A DNA stretch of 64,000 bases from JBEKYD01 sp049511335 (GTDB taxonomy: Bacteria > Acidobacteriota > Terriglobia > Bryobacterales > Bryobacteraceae): contig JBEKYD010000003.1 of the NCBI GenBank assembly GCA_049511335.1, positions 1 to 64,000 of the forward strand, in the 5' to 3' direction. The position numbers and the translations under genes are program-made. The notes beneath the pieces were generated by a model. That model searched no databases and was not told the DNA's origin. It saw only the letters and a program-made list of their open reading frames with translations. How positions within the stretch are numbered: the first letter of the stretch is position 1; each line of letters starts with the position of its first letter. Positions 36,712-45,197 of the stretch are shown one piece after another.

Positions 36712-37355
36712 TCACTGTGACTGCGTCAAAAGCTGCTGCACCTTCGCTTCTCTCGGCGCAAACATGTACACCAATTGGCCCGTGACCGTATCTCGCTCCG
36801 TCTGCAGCTTCCTCAGCTTCTCATCGGCTTCTTTCAGCATCCTCTTGATGCTTGGGTCGCCGGGTTTGCAGGCCTGCCTCACGCACCGGTCCCAGACCCC
36901 GTTGAGGACCTCCGTGGCCGCCACGAGCCCGTTGTTATACCGGTTGAGCTGATCCTGCAAGTGCGCAGAGTCTACTTCGATGCGTAACAGCTTGGCCTCA
37001 ATGGGAATCTTCGCGTACCACCACCACGCAACCTTGTCGAACTCTTGGTACTGCTCGTCCATCTTGGAACGTTCCGCTTCCTCCTCGCGCCGCGCCGCCG
37101 CCGCCGATATGTCGAAGCTCGTCGTCTTGACGAACATGTTCACCGAAGTGTTCATCGCATTGAGCATTTGATTTGATTGTTCTTCGCGCTCTGCTGCAGG
37201 ATATCCCTGCAAAGCTGCAGCCGTGCGTCGTTGATCAATTGCCGGTCGTTCATGCGCGCGCTGATCCACGGAATCAGCGTCGCGCTCAACAGTGAGCCGA
37301 AAATTAGCACCGTCAACGGGTGACGGAGCCAGGAGTGCTTCGTGTGAGTAGTCAT
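36712..37355 (-). pseudogene. Membrane-anchored helical protein broken by a five-base duplication
   Basis: The first frame from 37355 gives 61 good residues: a cytoplasmic start, a hydrophobic helix (HPLTVLIFGSLLSATLIPWI) and ARLQLCRDILQQSAKNNQ, and then stops at 37152. The downstream coding continues in another frame from 37167 to 36712 with a long helical sequence (NTSVNMFVKTTSF, EEEAERSKMDEQYQEFDK). At 37166-37175 the pentamer ATTTG is repeated in tandem. Removing one unit joins the two frames into one protein of about 212 residues. Unknown function. It may be a real mutation, a phase-variable site or a sequencing error. Confidence 0.7.
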
Positions 37356-37524
37356 GCGGCCCTCCGATTATCCGTTTGGAGGATATCATCCGGGATTTCC
37401 ATGTTGCACTTCCGGATCCTGTTAAGGATACACCCAGCCGCCGTCCTTTGATCCCGCGACTGCGGCTGCGGGCTGCATTTGTTCGTCCGAGAGCCGCCTT
37501 CAGAAAAATCTAGCCAAGGAAAAT

Positions 37525-38292
37525 CTACCCCTCGAACCGCAAACACGCACGCCCCAGATAAATCTCGTCTCCGGCCCGCAGGCGCTCGCCGCGGCGGTTG
37601 CCTCTTGGGACTTCGATGGAGCGGCCGTCGCGGAAGATGCGGGTGCCGAATTCGCTGCCGTCGTCGGCTACGCGATATTGGCCTTCTTCGCGGCGGATGT
37701 GGGCGTGCTGCCGGGAGACGGTGCCGTTGGCTTCGTCGGCGTTCTCTTCAAAGACCACGTCGTTGCGCCGCACCACCCGCTGTTCGCTATCGGTGAGCTC
37801 CGCCATGCGGCCGATGTTGATGCGAGGCTTATCGAGAACGTACTCTTCGCGGGCGGCTTTACCCTTCACCACCGCCAGGCGGCCGATGGGCGGTTCCGCG
37901 GCCGGCTTCGAGAGCTGGCGTCGGTAGTCGATGAAGAACGGTTGATCGCCGGTGCCGGAAGTTAAAATCTCCACCGAAAAGCTGCGCGGGATCTGACAAC
38001 CGGCTCCTTCGAGCGCCTCGCGGATGTCGTCTTCCAAGCGCCGGTCTTCGCCGAACGCCGCGGCCAGCAGATTGCGCCGCGCTTCTTCGGCGGCCACCAG
38101 GGTGACTTGGATGCGCGGAAACGGAAACACGCGCCGGCCGTGCGCCAGCACCTGCACCTGTTCCTCGACGGATTCCAGGATGGCATGGTGCAGGGTGACG
38201 AGGTCGCCCGATTCGGCTTGCCCGAAGAGGCGCTCGGTGGCGGTGCGAAAGCCGCGCTCGATTTTCTTTTCAATCTCGGAAAACAGGTTCAT
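37525..38292 (-). CDS. FhaA-like protein: DUF3662 domain plus FHA domain
   Basis: A 255-residue protein. Residues 1-115 match the DUF3662 domain of actinobacterial FhaA (NLFSEIEKKIERGFRTATERLF, VFPFPRIQVTLVA). The FHA domain near residues 155-255 has INIGRMAEL, the phosphothreonine-binding Ser-Arg-x-His in TVSRQHAHIR and DGSEFGTRIFRDG. FHA domains bind phosphothreonine peptides made by the neighbouring kinase. Its ATG overlaps the stop of the SEDS-PBP gene (ATGA), so the two are translationally coupled. In mycobacteria FhaA controls lipid II flipping through MviN; whether that holds here is unknown. Confidence 0.9.
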   Translation of the reverse strand: MNLFSEIEKKIERGFRTATERLFGQAESGDLVTLHHAILESVEEQVQVLAHGRRVFPFPRIQVTLVAAEEARRNLLAAAFGEDRRLEDDIREALEGAGCQIPRSFSVEILTSGTGDQPFFIDYRRQLSKPAAEPPIGRLAVVKGKAAREEYVLDKPRINIGRMAELTDSEQRVVRRNDVVFEENADEANGTVSRQHAHIRREEGQYRVADDGSEFGTRIFRDGRSIEVPRGNRRGERLRAGDEIYLGRACLRFEG

Positions 38293-41200
38293 TTATGAAT
38301 CAGCCCCAATTGCACGGCTGCATTAACGATATCCGCCGCCGCCGGAGCGGCCGCGGTTCCGCCGTACACTCCATTTTCCACCAACACGGCAAATGCGATT
38401 TTTCGCTGCGATGCTGACGTGGAGGCTACGTATGGCGCGAAACCGATGAACCAGGCGTGCGAAGGAGCATCGGCCAGCTCGGCCGTACCGGTCTTGCCGG
38501 CTATCGGGACAGCGGCGCTGGCGGCGCGCCGGCCGGTACCGGACGTAATCACCTCGCGCAGAAATTTCCCCAGAGTTTGAGCCGCACCGGCGCTCAACGC
38601 GGTCTTGGGCGCGTCGGTGCGGGTGTTGGTTTCATCGGTAATCCAGCGGCCTTGCGGCATGGCGCCGCTGGCCGCGACGGTGGCGGCCACGCGCGCCATC
38701 TGGAACGGCGACGCCACCACTTGTCCCTGTCCGTAAGACGATTGCGGCAGCAACTTTTTCAATTGCGCGGCGGTGTTGGGAACGGCGGTGGAAATGCCGA
38801 GAATGCCGACGGCTTCGAGCAGCGCGTCGGCGCCTACGTCGTACGTGCCGAGTTGGGCGAAATAGGCGTTGCACGAGACCACGATGCCGTGTTCCAGGTC
38901 GAGCGTGCCGTGCGGCGATTGATCCTGGACGTCGTCGCGGATGGGGCGCTTCCAACCCTTTACATAGTTGCCCACGCGGCCGTCCGGCAGGCGGATGCAC
39001 TGGTAGGTTTTGTGAATCAGCGACGGATCTTTGCGGAGCGCGGCCATGGCCGTCACCACTTTAAATGTCGAGCCGGGCGGAAAAAGGCCGAAGCGCGCGC
39101 GGTCGAGATAGGGATTGGCATCCGGATTCGCCGCCGGAGCCGGTTGGGTTCCCGGAACCACGTCGGGAGGGAGCGGCAAACTGACCGCGGCCAGCAGGTC
39201 TCCATTGGACGGATCAAGCACCACCGCCGCGCCTTTCTGCCCGGATGTTTCAACCGCCTTGCGCAGGATAGCGGCGACGCGCACTTCGAAGCACGCGTCA
39301 ATCGACGTATGCACATCGCGCGGCCGGTCGAGCACGCGGTGCACGGCGGGGTTGTTCGGATCGAAGTGATGGCGGATGAGCGGCACCAGCTCGCGATAGT
39401 CGTAGCGGATGACGCGCTCGGTAGCGCCGGAAGGTTCTTTCACTTCCACCAGGCTGGGCCGGTCGTCGAAACCGCGCAGGCGCCGCGCCTGGTCGCGCTC
39501 GATGAAAGCGGTGTTCGAAGCCGCCCAGCGGGTGCGGGTGCGCAGATCGCCCAGCAGATCGAACAGCAGGCCGCCGAAGGGATAGTGGCGAAACTCGGTG
39601 CGGGAACAGGCGGCGTCGATATCGATGCCCATCTCGCGGTATTCGGCGCGATGCTTTTCGAGCTCGCTCCAAGCGCTGGTGGCCAGAGGCAGGCCGTTGC
39701 GGTCGTAGATGGAGCCCTTGGGAATTCGCTCGATCACATCCAGAAATCGCGGGTTGTACTGGAAGCGGCGCATGCCGTCGGCTTGCAAGACCAGCGTGCC
39801 GCGGCCCATGATGGGGCCGGATTCGGCCACCTCCACATAGGCGGCTTTGGCGATGACAACTGCAAACGCAAGGCCGAACACCGCGGCCAGCGTGTAGGTG
39901 GGAAGTCGAAAAGCGGCGCGAACCTCATGCCCGCCGCGCGCTGAGATTGCCAGCAGGATTCCGACGATCAGGAAATTGGCGAGCATGGCGGTGCGGCCAT
40001 AGCTGAGAAACGGCGTCACCACGCCCGAGAGCGGCGCCACTCCCAGGGCGCCGGCGGAAATCAGCAGAAGCTGCAAAGCCGTGGCGGCAGCCAGGCCGGC
40101 GGCGAGAAAGAATTCGTAATCGGAACGCGCCCGCAAGCCGATGCGAAGCGCCCGCCATACCAGGAACCCATTGAGCAGGAAAACGGCGATGACGCCATAG
40201 AAGCCCATCTCTTCGCCCAGCGCGGAAAGAATCAGATCGGTGTGGGCCGCCGGAACGAGTTGCGGGTCGCCCATGCCCAAGCCCATACCGGAAACGCCGC
40301 CGGTGGAAAAAGCCCACAGCGAGTGCGCCAGTTGGTCGCCGCCATGAACCAGGTTGTCCCAAGGCGAAAGCCACATCGAGACGCGCTCACTCACGGTGTG
40401 CGGAACGCCCAGGTAAAAGCCGGCCACAAATCCGCAAACCACCAGCGCCAGGCCGATGGCCGGCGCCAGCGCGCTGGCGCGTGCCACGCCGTAGAGCGAA
40501 AGAAACAGGCAGGCGAACACCAGCGCCGGCCCCATGTCTCTTTGCAGAAAGAAGAAGACGATGGAAAGGGCAACGCACACCGCCGCCGGCAAGGTGGCCT
40601 CGACCGGTGGGATGGCAATGCGGCTGGCGAGCGCCGCCAGACGGGGACGGCGTTCGCGCGCGTGGCGCAGCACGTCCCAGCGGTTCGCGAAATAGCCGGC
40701 GAGAAAAAACACCAGCAGCACGCGAATGAGCTCGACCGGCTGAAAGCCCAACAGATTCACTTTGGCGTCGCTCAAGCCCGGGCCGCGGCCGAACGCGATC
40801 AGCAGCGCCGAAAGCGTGAAGCTGGCGATGAGCGGGACGAAGCTCAACCGCCCCATCAGGCGTTCGTAATCGAGAAGCGCGGCGGCGGCCATGAGCACCG
40901 CCCCAAGGGCCGCACCCTGGGCGAAATCGGCGAACAGCAAAGTGTCGCGCACCGGGTCGCGCAGGCACAGCATCAAGATCAATCCGACGCCCGAGAGCAG
41001 CGCCACCACGGGCAGCAGGGATTCGTCGCCGGTGAATCCACGCAGGCTCCAAAAGACGTTGACCAGCAGAAATACCGCGAAGAATATCGCGATCCATTGG
41101 CGAACCCTGGAGCGGAACTGGGCCGGCGTGCGAACCACTAATAAGGGTTTGAGGAAGTGAAACTGGTCGGCTGAAACCAGCGGGCGGATGTGGCCCACAT

Positions 41201-41519
41201 TGGGCAGGCCGCCAGAAGCGTCGTAGATCTTGCGGGCCATCTCGGCGCGCAAGCGGGCGTCGGTGACGAGGCTCAGTGCGGGCAGCAAGTCTTCGCGGGC
41301 CGAGAGGTCGTTCAGATTGACGATACGATGCGCGGCCAGGGCCTGGTCGATGGAGGCGAGGTCGGCCGTCTTGGCGCTCCAAGCCAGGTAGAGCCCGGCG
41401 GCGACGATGGCGCAGGAGGCCAGTGTCCAGGCGAGTTCCCGCAGGCGCCAGCGCAGGCGGGGAGAGACGGATGGCCGAGAATGGGATCGATCGGCGGCGG
41501 TGCTGCGGGTGATGGCCAT
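38289..41519 (-). CDS. Natural SEDS glycosyltransferase-class B PBP fusion (RodA/FtsW-PbpA)
   Basis: A 1076-residue polypeptide that joins both halves of a peptidoglycan synthase. An N-terminal helix (residues 30-47) and an extracytoplasmic segment (55-140) precede the SEDS part (about 140-560) with many membrane helices; the conserved loop and motif are SERVSMWLSPWDNLVHGGDQ and HTDLILSALGEEMGFYG. The PBP half starts near 565 with GSIYDRNGLPLATS, a dimerisation region, then the transpeptidase: Ser817 in GSTFK, SCN at 882-884, KTG at 1009-1011. The SEDS half polymerises glycan from lipid II and the PBP half crosslinks it. The ATG at 41519 is chosen because codons upstream lie in a repeat. Confidence 0.94.
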   Translation of the reverse strand: MAITRSTAADRSHSRPSVSPRLRWRLRELAWTLASCAIVAAGLYLAWSAKTADLASIDQALAAHRIVNLNDLSAREDLLPALSLVTDARLRAEMARKIYDASGGLPNVGHIRPLVSADQFHFLKPLLVVRTPAQFRSRVRQWIAIFFAVFLLVNVFWSLRGFTGDESLLPVVALLSGVGLILMLCLRDPVRDTLLFADFAQGAALGAVLMAAAALLDYERLMGRLSFVPLIASFTLSALLIAFGRGPGLSDAKVNLLGFQPVELIRVLLVFFLAGYFANRWDVLRHARERRPRLAALASRIAIPPVEATLPAAVCVALSIVFFFLQRDMGPALVFACLFLSLYGVARASALAPAIGLALVVCGFVAGFYLGVPHTVSERVSMWLSPWDNLVHGGDQLAHSLWAFSTGGVSGMGLGMGDPQLVPAAHTDLILSALGEEMGFYGVIAVFLLNGFLVWRALRIGLRARSDYEFFLAAGLAAATALQLLLISAGALGVAPLSGVVTPFLSYGRTAMLANFLIVGILLAISARGGHEVRAAFRLPTYTLAAVFGLAFAVVIAKAAYVEVAESGPIMGRGTLVLQADGMRRFQYNPRFLDVIERIPKGSIYDRNGLPLATSAWSELEKHRAEYREMGIDIDAACSRTEFRHYPFGGLLFDLLGDLRTRTRWAASNTAFIERDQARRLRGFDDRPSLVEVKEPSGATERVIRYDYRELVPLIRHHFDPNNPAVHRVLDRPRDVHTSIDACFEVRVAAILRKAVETSGQKGAAVVLDPSNGDLLAAVSLPLPPDVVPGTQPAPAANPDANPYLDRARFGLFPPGSTFKVVTAMAALRKDPSLIHKTYQCIRLPDGRVGNYVKGWKRPIRDDVQDQSPHGTLDLEHGIVVSCNAYFAQLGTYDVGADALLEAVGILGISTAVPNTAAQLKKLLPQSSYGQGQVVASPFQMARVAATVAASGAMPQGRWITDETNTRTDAPKTALSAGAAQTLGKFLREVITSGTGRRAASAAVPIAGKTGTAELADAPSHAWFIGFAPYVASTSASQRKIAFAVLVENGVYGGTAAAPAAADIVNAAVQLGLIHK

Positions 41520-41534
41520 GGTCAGGGATAGTAC

Positions 41535-41658
41535 GTAGGGCGGACGCCCCCGTCCTCGCGCGACCCCTGGATCGCGCATAGCCCGGCGACGGAGTTTTGA
41601 GTCTCGACGAGAAAGGCGGGACGGGGGCGTCCCGCGCGGACCGGGGGGTCCGCCCTAC
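41535..41658. repeat. MITE-like element, family C, copy 2, inside the kinase-synthase operon
   Basis: A 124-base element with the same termini as 31297-31417 (GTAGGGCGGAC and GTCCGCCCTAC) and complementary inner blocks (CGCCCCCGTCC and GGGACGGGGGCG). It fills nearly the whole 166-base gap between the Ser/Thr kinase gene and the SEDS-PBP gene and extends the open frame of the latter upstream. Confidence 0.82.
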
Positions 41659-41685
41659 AAATCACCGGCCAGGAGGCCTGTCTCA

Positions 41686-43662
41686 CTAGTGCGCCACCCC
41701 GGCGGTTTGTGCAATCTCGGAGAGGCGGAAGTTGACGCTGTCCAGGCTGTCGCCTAGGCGTTTGATCATAGCGTTGGCGTTGCCATAGGGAGCCACGTTT
41801 TGGTAGATGGCGAGTGCGCGCTGATAATCCGTGGCGGCGCGCTCGACCTGGTCTTTTTCCTGCGGCAGGCCGCGCACGTCGCGAGAATCCCAAAACTCGC
41901 GGTCGGCACGCACCATGTAAGCGTAAGCCAGTTGCACGTTTTCACGATTGCCGGGCGGATAGCCGCGCTTGGCGGCCTCGTCCAACGCCTGGGAAGCCTT
42001 GTCGATATCGAGCATGTTGGCCAGGTAGACGCGGGCGAGGCCGAGTTCGGGATCGGGCGATTTGGGCAACAGGCGGGCCGCTTCTTCGAACTCCTGAATG
42101 GCGTCGCGCAGGCGCGCCGGATCTTTGTGCAGGCCTCCTTCAATGCGCGCGATATGACCTTCGGTCAGGCGCAGTTCGCCGCGCGTGGTATCGTCGGGAT
42201 CTAGCGATAGGGCGCGGATCAGCATGTTTCGGGCACGCTGCCAATCTTTCTCAGCCACCGGCTGGCCGTCGCTCATGCGATAGGCGGCCATCGTTCGTTC
42301 GGCCGATTCCCTCAGCTTCTGCTTCACCAGGTTGCGCGTTCCCCGTAAGGATAAAGACGACGAATCGCCATGCGAGAGTTCCGTCCATTTGGTCCAGATC
42401 TGTTCGGGATCCGTGAGTTGCTCGGATTGAATCTGGCGCGCCAGCTCCTGGGCGCCCTGGTAGGACGAAGTCCAGCTCCAGATGCCATACAGGAAGGCGG
42501 CAAGGGCGAGTAGCGCGACGACCTGTACGGCTCTGCGGAAAATAATGCGTCCGCCCGAGCGCGCGGCGGAACGCGGCGGCCAAACGGACGGTTGCGGGGT
42601 GCGGCGCGTGGCATCGCCGTCCAGTGGCTGAACGGTTTCGACGGCGGATGAGACAGCAGGGGCCGCCCCAATGGCCGCGGCTTGCGGTTGCGTACGCCGG
42701 GTGGCATCCTCATCGGGTTCGCGACTCGGGGCGGTCCGGCGCGTGGCATCCGTGTCGATCGCAGGATCCGGGGGTGAGCCGGGCGGCGATCCATAGCGCC
42801 GGCCGTCGGAATATCCGGCTCGAAAAGCGGCCAGTTCCTTGGCGAAGGCAAGCGCGGACGGGAACCGCGCGGCGGGATCGCCAGCCATGGCGCGCACCAG
42901 GATGCGGCGCAACGGCTCGGGACAGGGGTTTGGCGCGGGCGGGGGCGGGATGCGGGAACGGATCATCTGCTCCAGCCGTTCGGTGCTGGCGGCGTGATAC
43001 GGCTGCAAGCCGGTGACCATCTCGTAGAGCATCACGGCCAGCGCCCACAGGTCCGATTGAGTGTCCACGTCGCCCGAATCGAGGCGCTCCGGCGAAGCGT
43101 AAGGCACGCTGCCAAACTCGTTTCGGGTCAGCCGGCGGGAAAGCGACAAGGCCTTGGCGATGCCGAAATCGAGCACCCGGATCTCGGCTCGAGTGCCGAT
43201 GCGGATGTTTTTGGGCTTGATATCGCCGTGCACGATGCCGCGATAGCGCTTGCCATCGATTTCCACATCCAGGTTGTGCGCGTGGTCGAGGGTTTCGGCC
43301 ACGGCCTGGGCAACTTCGGTGGCGAATTCCGGGGTCAGCGGACCGCCGCGCATCCACTCGGCCAGATCGCGGCCGTCGATGAATTCCATGGCCACGAAAA
43401 AGAAGCCGTCGAGGTCGCCCGATTGATATACGTGCACCACGTGCGGATCGATGGCGGCCAGGCGCGCTTGCAGTTGGGCGCCGCGGCGTTCGGCGTCGAT
43501 GGCGTCGCGGGTATCGGCGTCGGGGCCATGTTCGATCAGCTTGAGCGCCACGGTGCGGGCGGTTTCGGCGTCGAAAGCCAGGTACACATCGGCCATTCCT
43601 CCGCGGCCCAGCTTCTGGCGGATCTCGTACTTGCCCAGGCGGCGCCCGGCGGGGGCAATCAT
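41686..43662 (-). CDS. Membrane Ser/Thr protein kinase with TPR-like extracytoplasmic region
   Basis: A 658-residue PknB-type kinase. Residues 12-280 are the kinase domain: Gly loop LGRGGMADVY, Lys41 in VALKLI, catalytic Asp147 in HGDIKPKN (Gly replaces Arg of HRD), DFG at 165-167, and SPERLD. A Pro-rich linker of about 95 residues has three DATRRT copies. A membrane helix spans about 378-396, and TPR-like helical repeats follow instead of PASTA domains (SLDPDDTTRGELRL, FEEAARLLPKSPDPELGLARVY). It overlaps the phosphatase gene by ATGA. I infer that it signals envelope status to the SEDS-PBP fusion and FHA proteins. Confidence 0.93.
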   Translation of the reverse strand: MIAPAGRRLGKYEIRQKLGRGGMADVYLAFDAETARTVALKLIEHGPDADTRDAIDAERRGAQLQARLAAIDPHVVHVYQSGDLDGFFFVAMEFIDGRDLAEWMRGGPLTPEFATEVAQAVAETLDHAHNLDVEIDGKRYRGIVHGDIKPKNIRIGTRAEIRVLDFGIAKALSLSRRLTRNEFGSVPYASPERLDSGDVDTQSDLWALAVMLYEMVTGLQPYHAASTERLEQMIRSRIPPPPAPNPCPEPLRRILVRAMAGDPAARFPSALAFAKELAAFRAGYSDGRRYGSPPGSPPDPAIDTDATRRTAPSREPDEDATRRTQPQAAAIGAAPAVSSAVETVQPLDGDATRRTPQPSVWPPRSAARSGGRIIFRRAVQVVALLALAAFLYGIWSWTSSYQGAQELARQIQSEQLTDPEQIWTKWTELSHGDSSSLSLRGTRNLVKQKLRESAERTMAAYRMSDGQPVAEKDWQRARNMLIRALSLDPDDTTRGELRLTEGHIARIEGGLHKDPARLRDAIQEFEEAARLLPKSPDPELGLARVYLANMLDIDKASQALDEAAKRGYPPGNRENVQLAYAYMVRADREFWDSRDVRGLPQEKDQVERAATDYQRALAIYQNVAPYGNANAMIKRLGDSLDSVNFRLSEIAQTAGVAH

Positions 43663-45191
43663 CGGCCGGCCCTCCGCTCATCCAAGAGGAAGTTGCGCTC
43701 GCGGAGGGCTTTCATATCGGTCGCGGGTGGCAACTGCAGGGCGGTCTTCTCAAACACGTTGCCGACCAAGGCCGGCTGGGCGCCTTCGCGCGCGCGCACG
43801 CCGCCTTTGTCCCGCTGGAAACTGTTGTGCGAGATCCAAGGTTTGGAGGCGCCGGCGATGAGGAGGCCTTCGGCGCTACAGTCGTGGACGGCGTTGCCCA
43901 CCAGGCTCGAATTGGCGGCATCGGCGTCAGCATTAGCGCCGGCCCGGATTTCAATGCCGACTTTCGCGCCATCCACTTCATCGTCTTCCAGTGCCACGCT
44001 GGAATCCACCAGCAGAATGCCGATGGCAATGGGCAGGTCCGGGGCGGCGGCGATGCGCAAGCCGGACACGCGGGCGTTGCGAACGCGGTCGGCGAAAATT
44101 GCCGCAGCGTCGCTTCCCGCCGCGCCCATCGGCGCCGCGCGCAGCACGGCTTCGCGAGGAACCTGAGCGCGCAGGGTAACGCCGGACTTGAGTTGAATCT
44201 GCTCCCGATACTCGCCCCCGAGCACCACCACGGTATCGCCGGCCGAGGCGGCCGCCAGGGCTTCGCCGATGGAATGGAATGGAGCGCCGCTGCCGGCGAC
44301 CAGCACGCGCGGTGTATGAACGGCGGGCGGCGGCGGAGGGTTCGGCGCGCTCGCGCGACCGGCGTAGAAGCCTGCGGCGAGCGCCACCAGAGCGATGATG
44401 GCCCAGCCCCAGGCGCGCGCGGGGGCGGGAGGACCGGGGGGCGGTTGGAAGTCTTCGCCCGCTACCACCACCACGGTGATGTTATCCTTGCCGCCGGCGG
44501 CATTGGCGGCGCCGACCAGAGCGCGCGCGGCCGCATCGGGATCGGCGGCATGTTGCTCCACCAAGGAGCGGATGGTTTCGGAGCCCACCAGATCGCTCAG
44601 GCCGTCGCTGCACAAAACCAGGGCGCTCGACGGATCGAAAGCGATGCGCTGGATCTCGATGAAATCCGGGTCGTCGGGCGCGTGCTCTTCCGAACCTACG
44701 TCGCGAAAAACCTCGTTGCGGCGCGGGTGCTGCATGGCTTCGGCTTCGCTCAGCTCGCGCGCGTCTTCACGCTCTCCCACCGGCGAGTGATCGTGGGTGA
44801 TTTTGCGGATCTCGCCGCGGCGGACCTGGTAGAGGCGCGAATCGCCGACGTGCCCGACGATGGCAAGACCGTCGTCCAGCACCGCCAGGGTGAGCACGCA
44901 TGCCATGCCGTGCCATTCCGGGTTGCGCTGGGCGGCGCGGAAGATTTCGTTGTTGGCAACGGCGATGGCCTCGCGGATGCGCTGTTCGGTGGTCCCGGTC
45001 TGGCGTTCCAGGCGGGAGCGAATGCGGTCCACGGCAATTTCCGCCGCTTTCTCCCCGGCTGCCTGTCCGCCGATGCCGTCCACGACCAGGAAGACGCCGC
45101 GGTCTGGGTCGATATAAAAAGCGTCTTCGTTGTTGTTGCGGACAAGGCCGGGGTCGCTCAAAGCCGCGCACTTCAGCCGGGTCTTCAACAT
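43659..45191 (-). CDS. PP2C Ser/Thr phosphatase with membrane helix and right-handed beta-helix tail
   Basis: A 510-residue protein. Residues 1-250 are a PstP-like PP2C phosphatase: NNNEDAF and VVDGIGGQ (metal-binding Asp), GHVGDSRLYQVR, CSDGLSDLV and GGKDNIT. A membrane helix follows near 262-284 (WGWAIIALVALAAGFYAG). The outer part starts VLVAGSGAPFHSIGEALAAASAGDTVVV and continues with IGILLVDSSVALEDDEV, SSLVGNAVHDCSAEGLL and SHNSFQRDKGG, the pattern of NosD/pectate-lyase-like beta-helices. It would dephosphorylate the adjacent kinase and its targets. A beta-helix could bind glycan, such as peptidoglycan, which is inference. Confidence 0.92.
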   Translation of the reverse strand: MLKTRLKCAALSDPGLVRNNNEDAFYIDPDRGVFLVVDGIGGQAAGEKAAEIAVDRIRSRLERQTGTTEQRIREAIAVANNEIFRAAQRNPEWHGMACVLTLAVLDDGLAIVGHVGDSRLYQVRRGEIRKITHDHSPVGEREDARELSEAEAMQHPRRNEVFRDVGSEEHAPDDPDFIEIQRIAFDPSSALVLCSDGLSDLVGSETIRSLVEQHAADPDAAARALVGAANAAGGKDNITVVVVAGEDFQPPPGPPAPARAWGWAIIALVALAAGFYAGRASAPNPPPPPAVHTPRVLVAGSGAPFHSIGEALAAASAGDTVVVLGGEYREQIQLKSGVTLRAQVPREAVLRAAPMGAAGSDAAAIFADRVRNARVSGLRIAAAPDLPIAIGILLVDSSVALEDDEVDGAKVGIEIRAGANADADAANSSLVGNAVHDCSAEGLLIAGASKPWISHNSFQRDKGGVRAREGAQPALVGNVFEKTALQLPPATDMKALRERNFLLDERRAGR

Positions 45192-45197
45192 GTGGGG

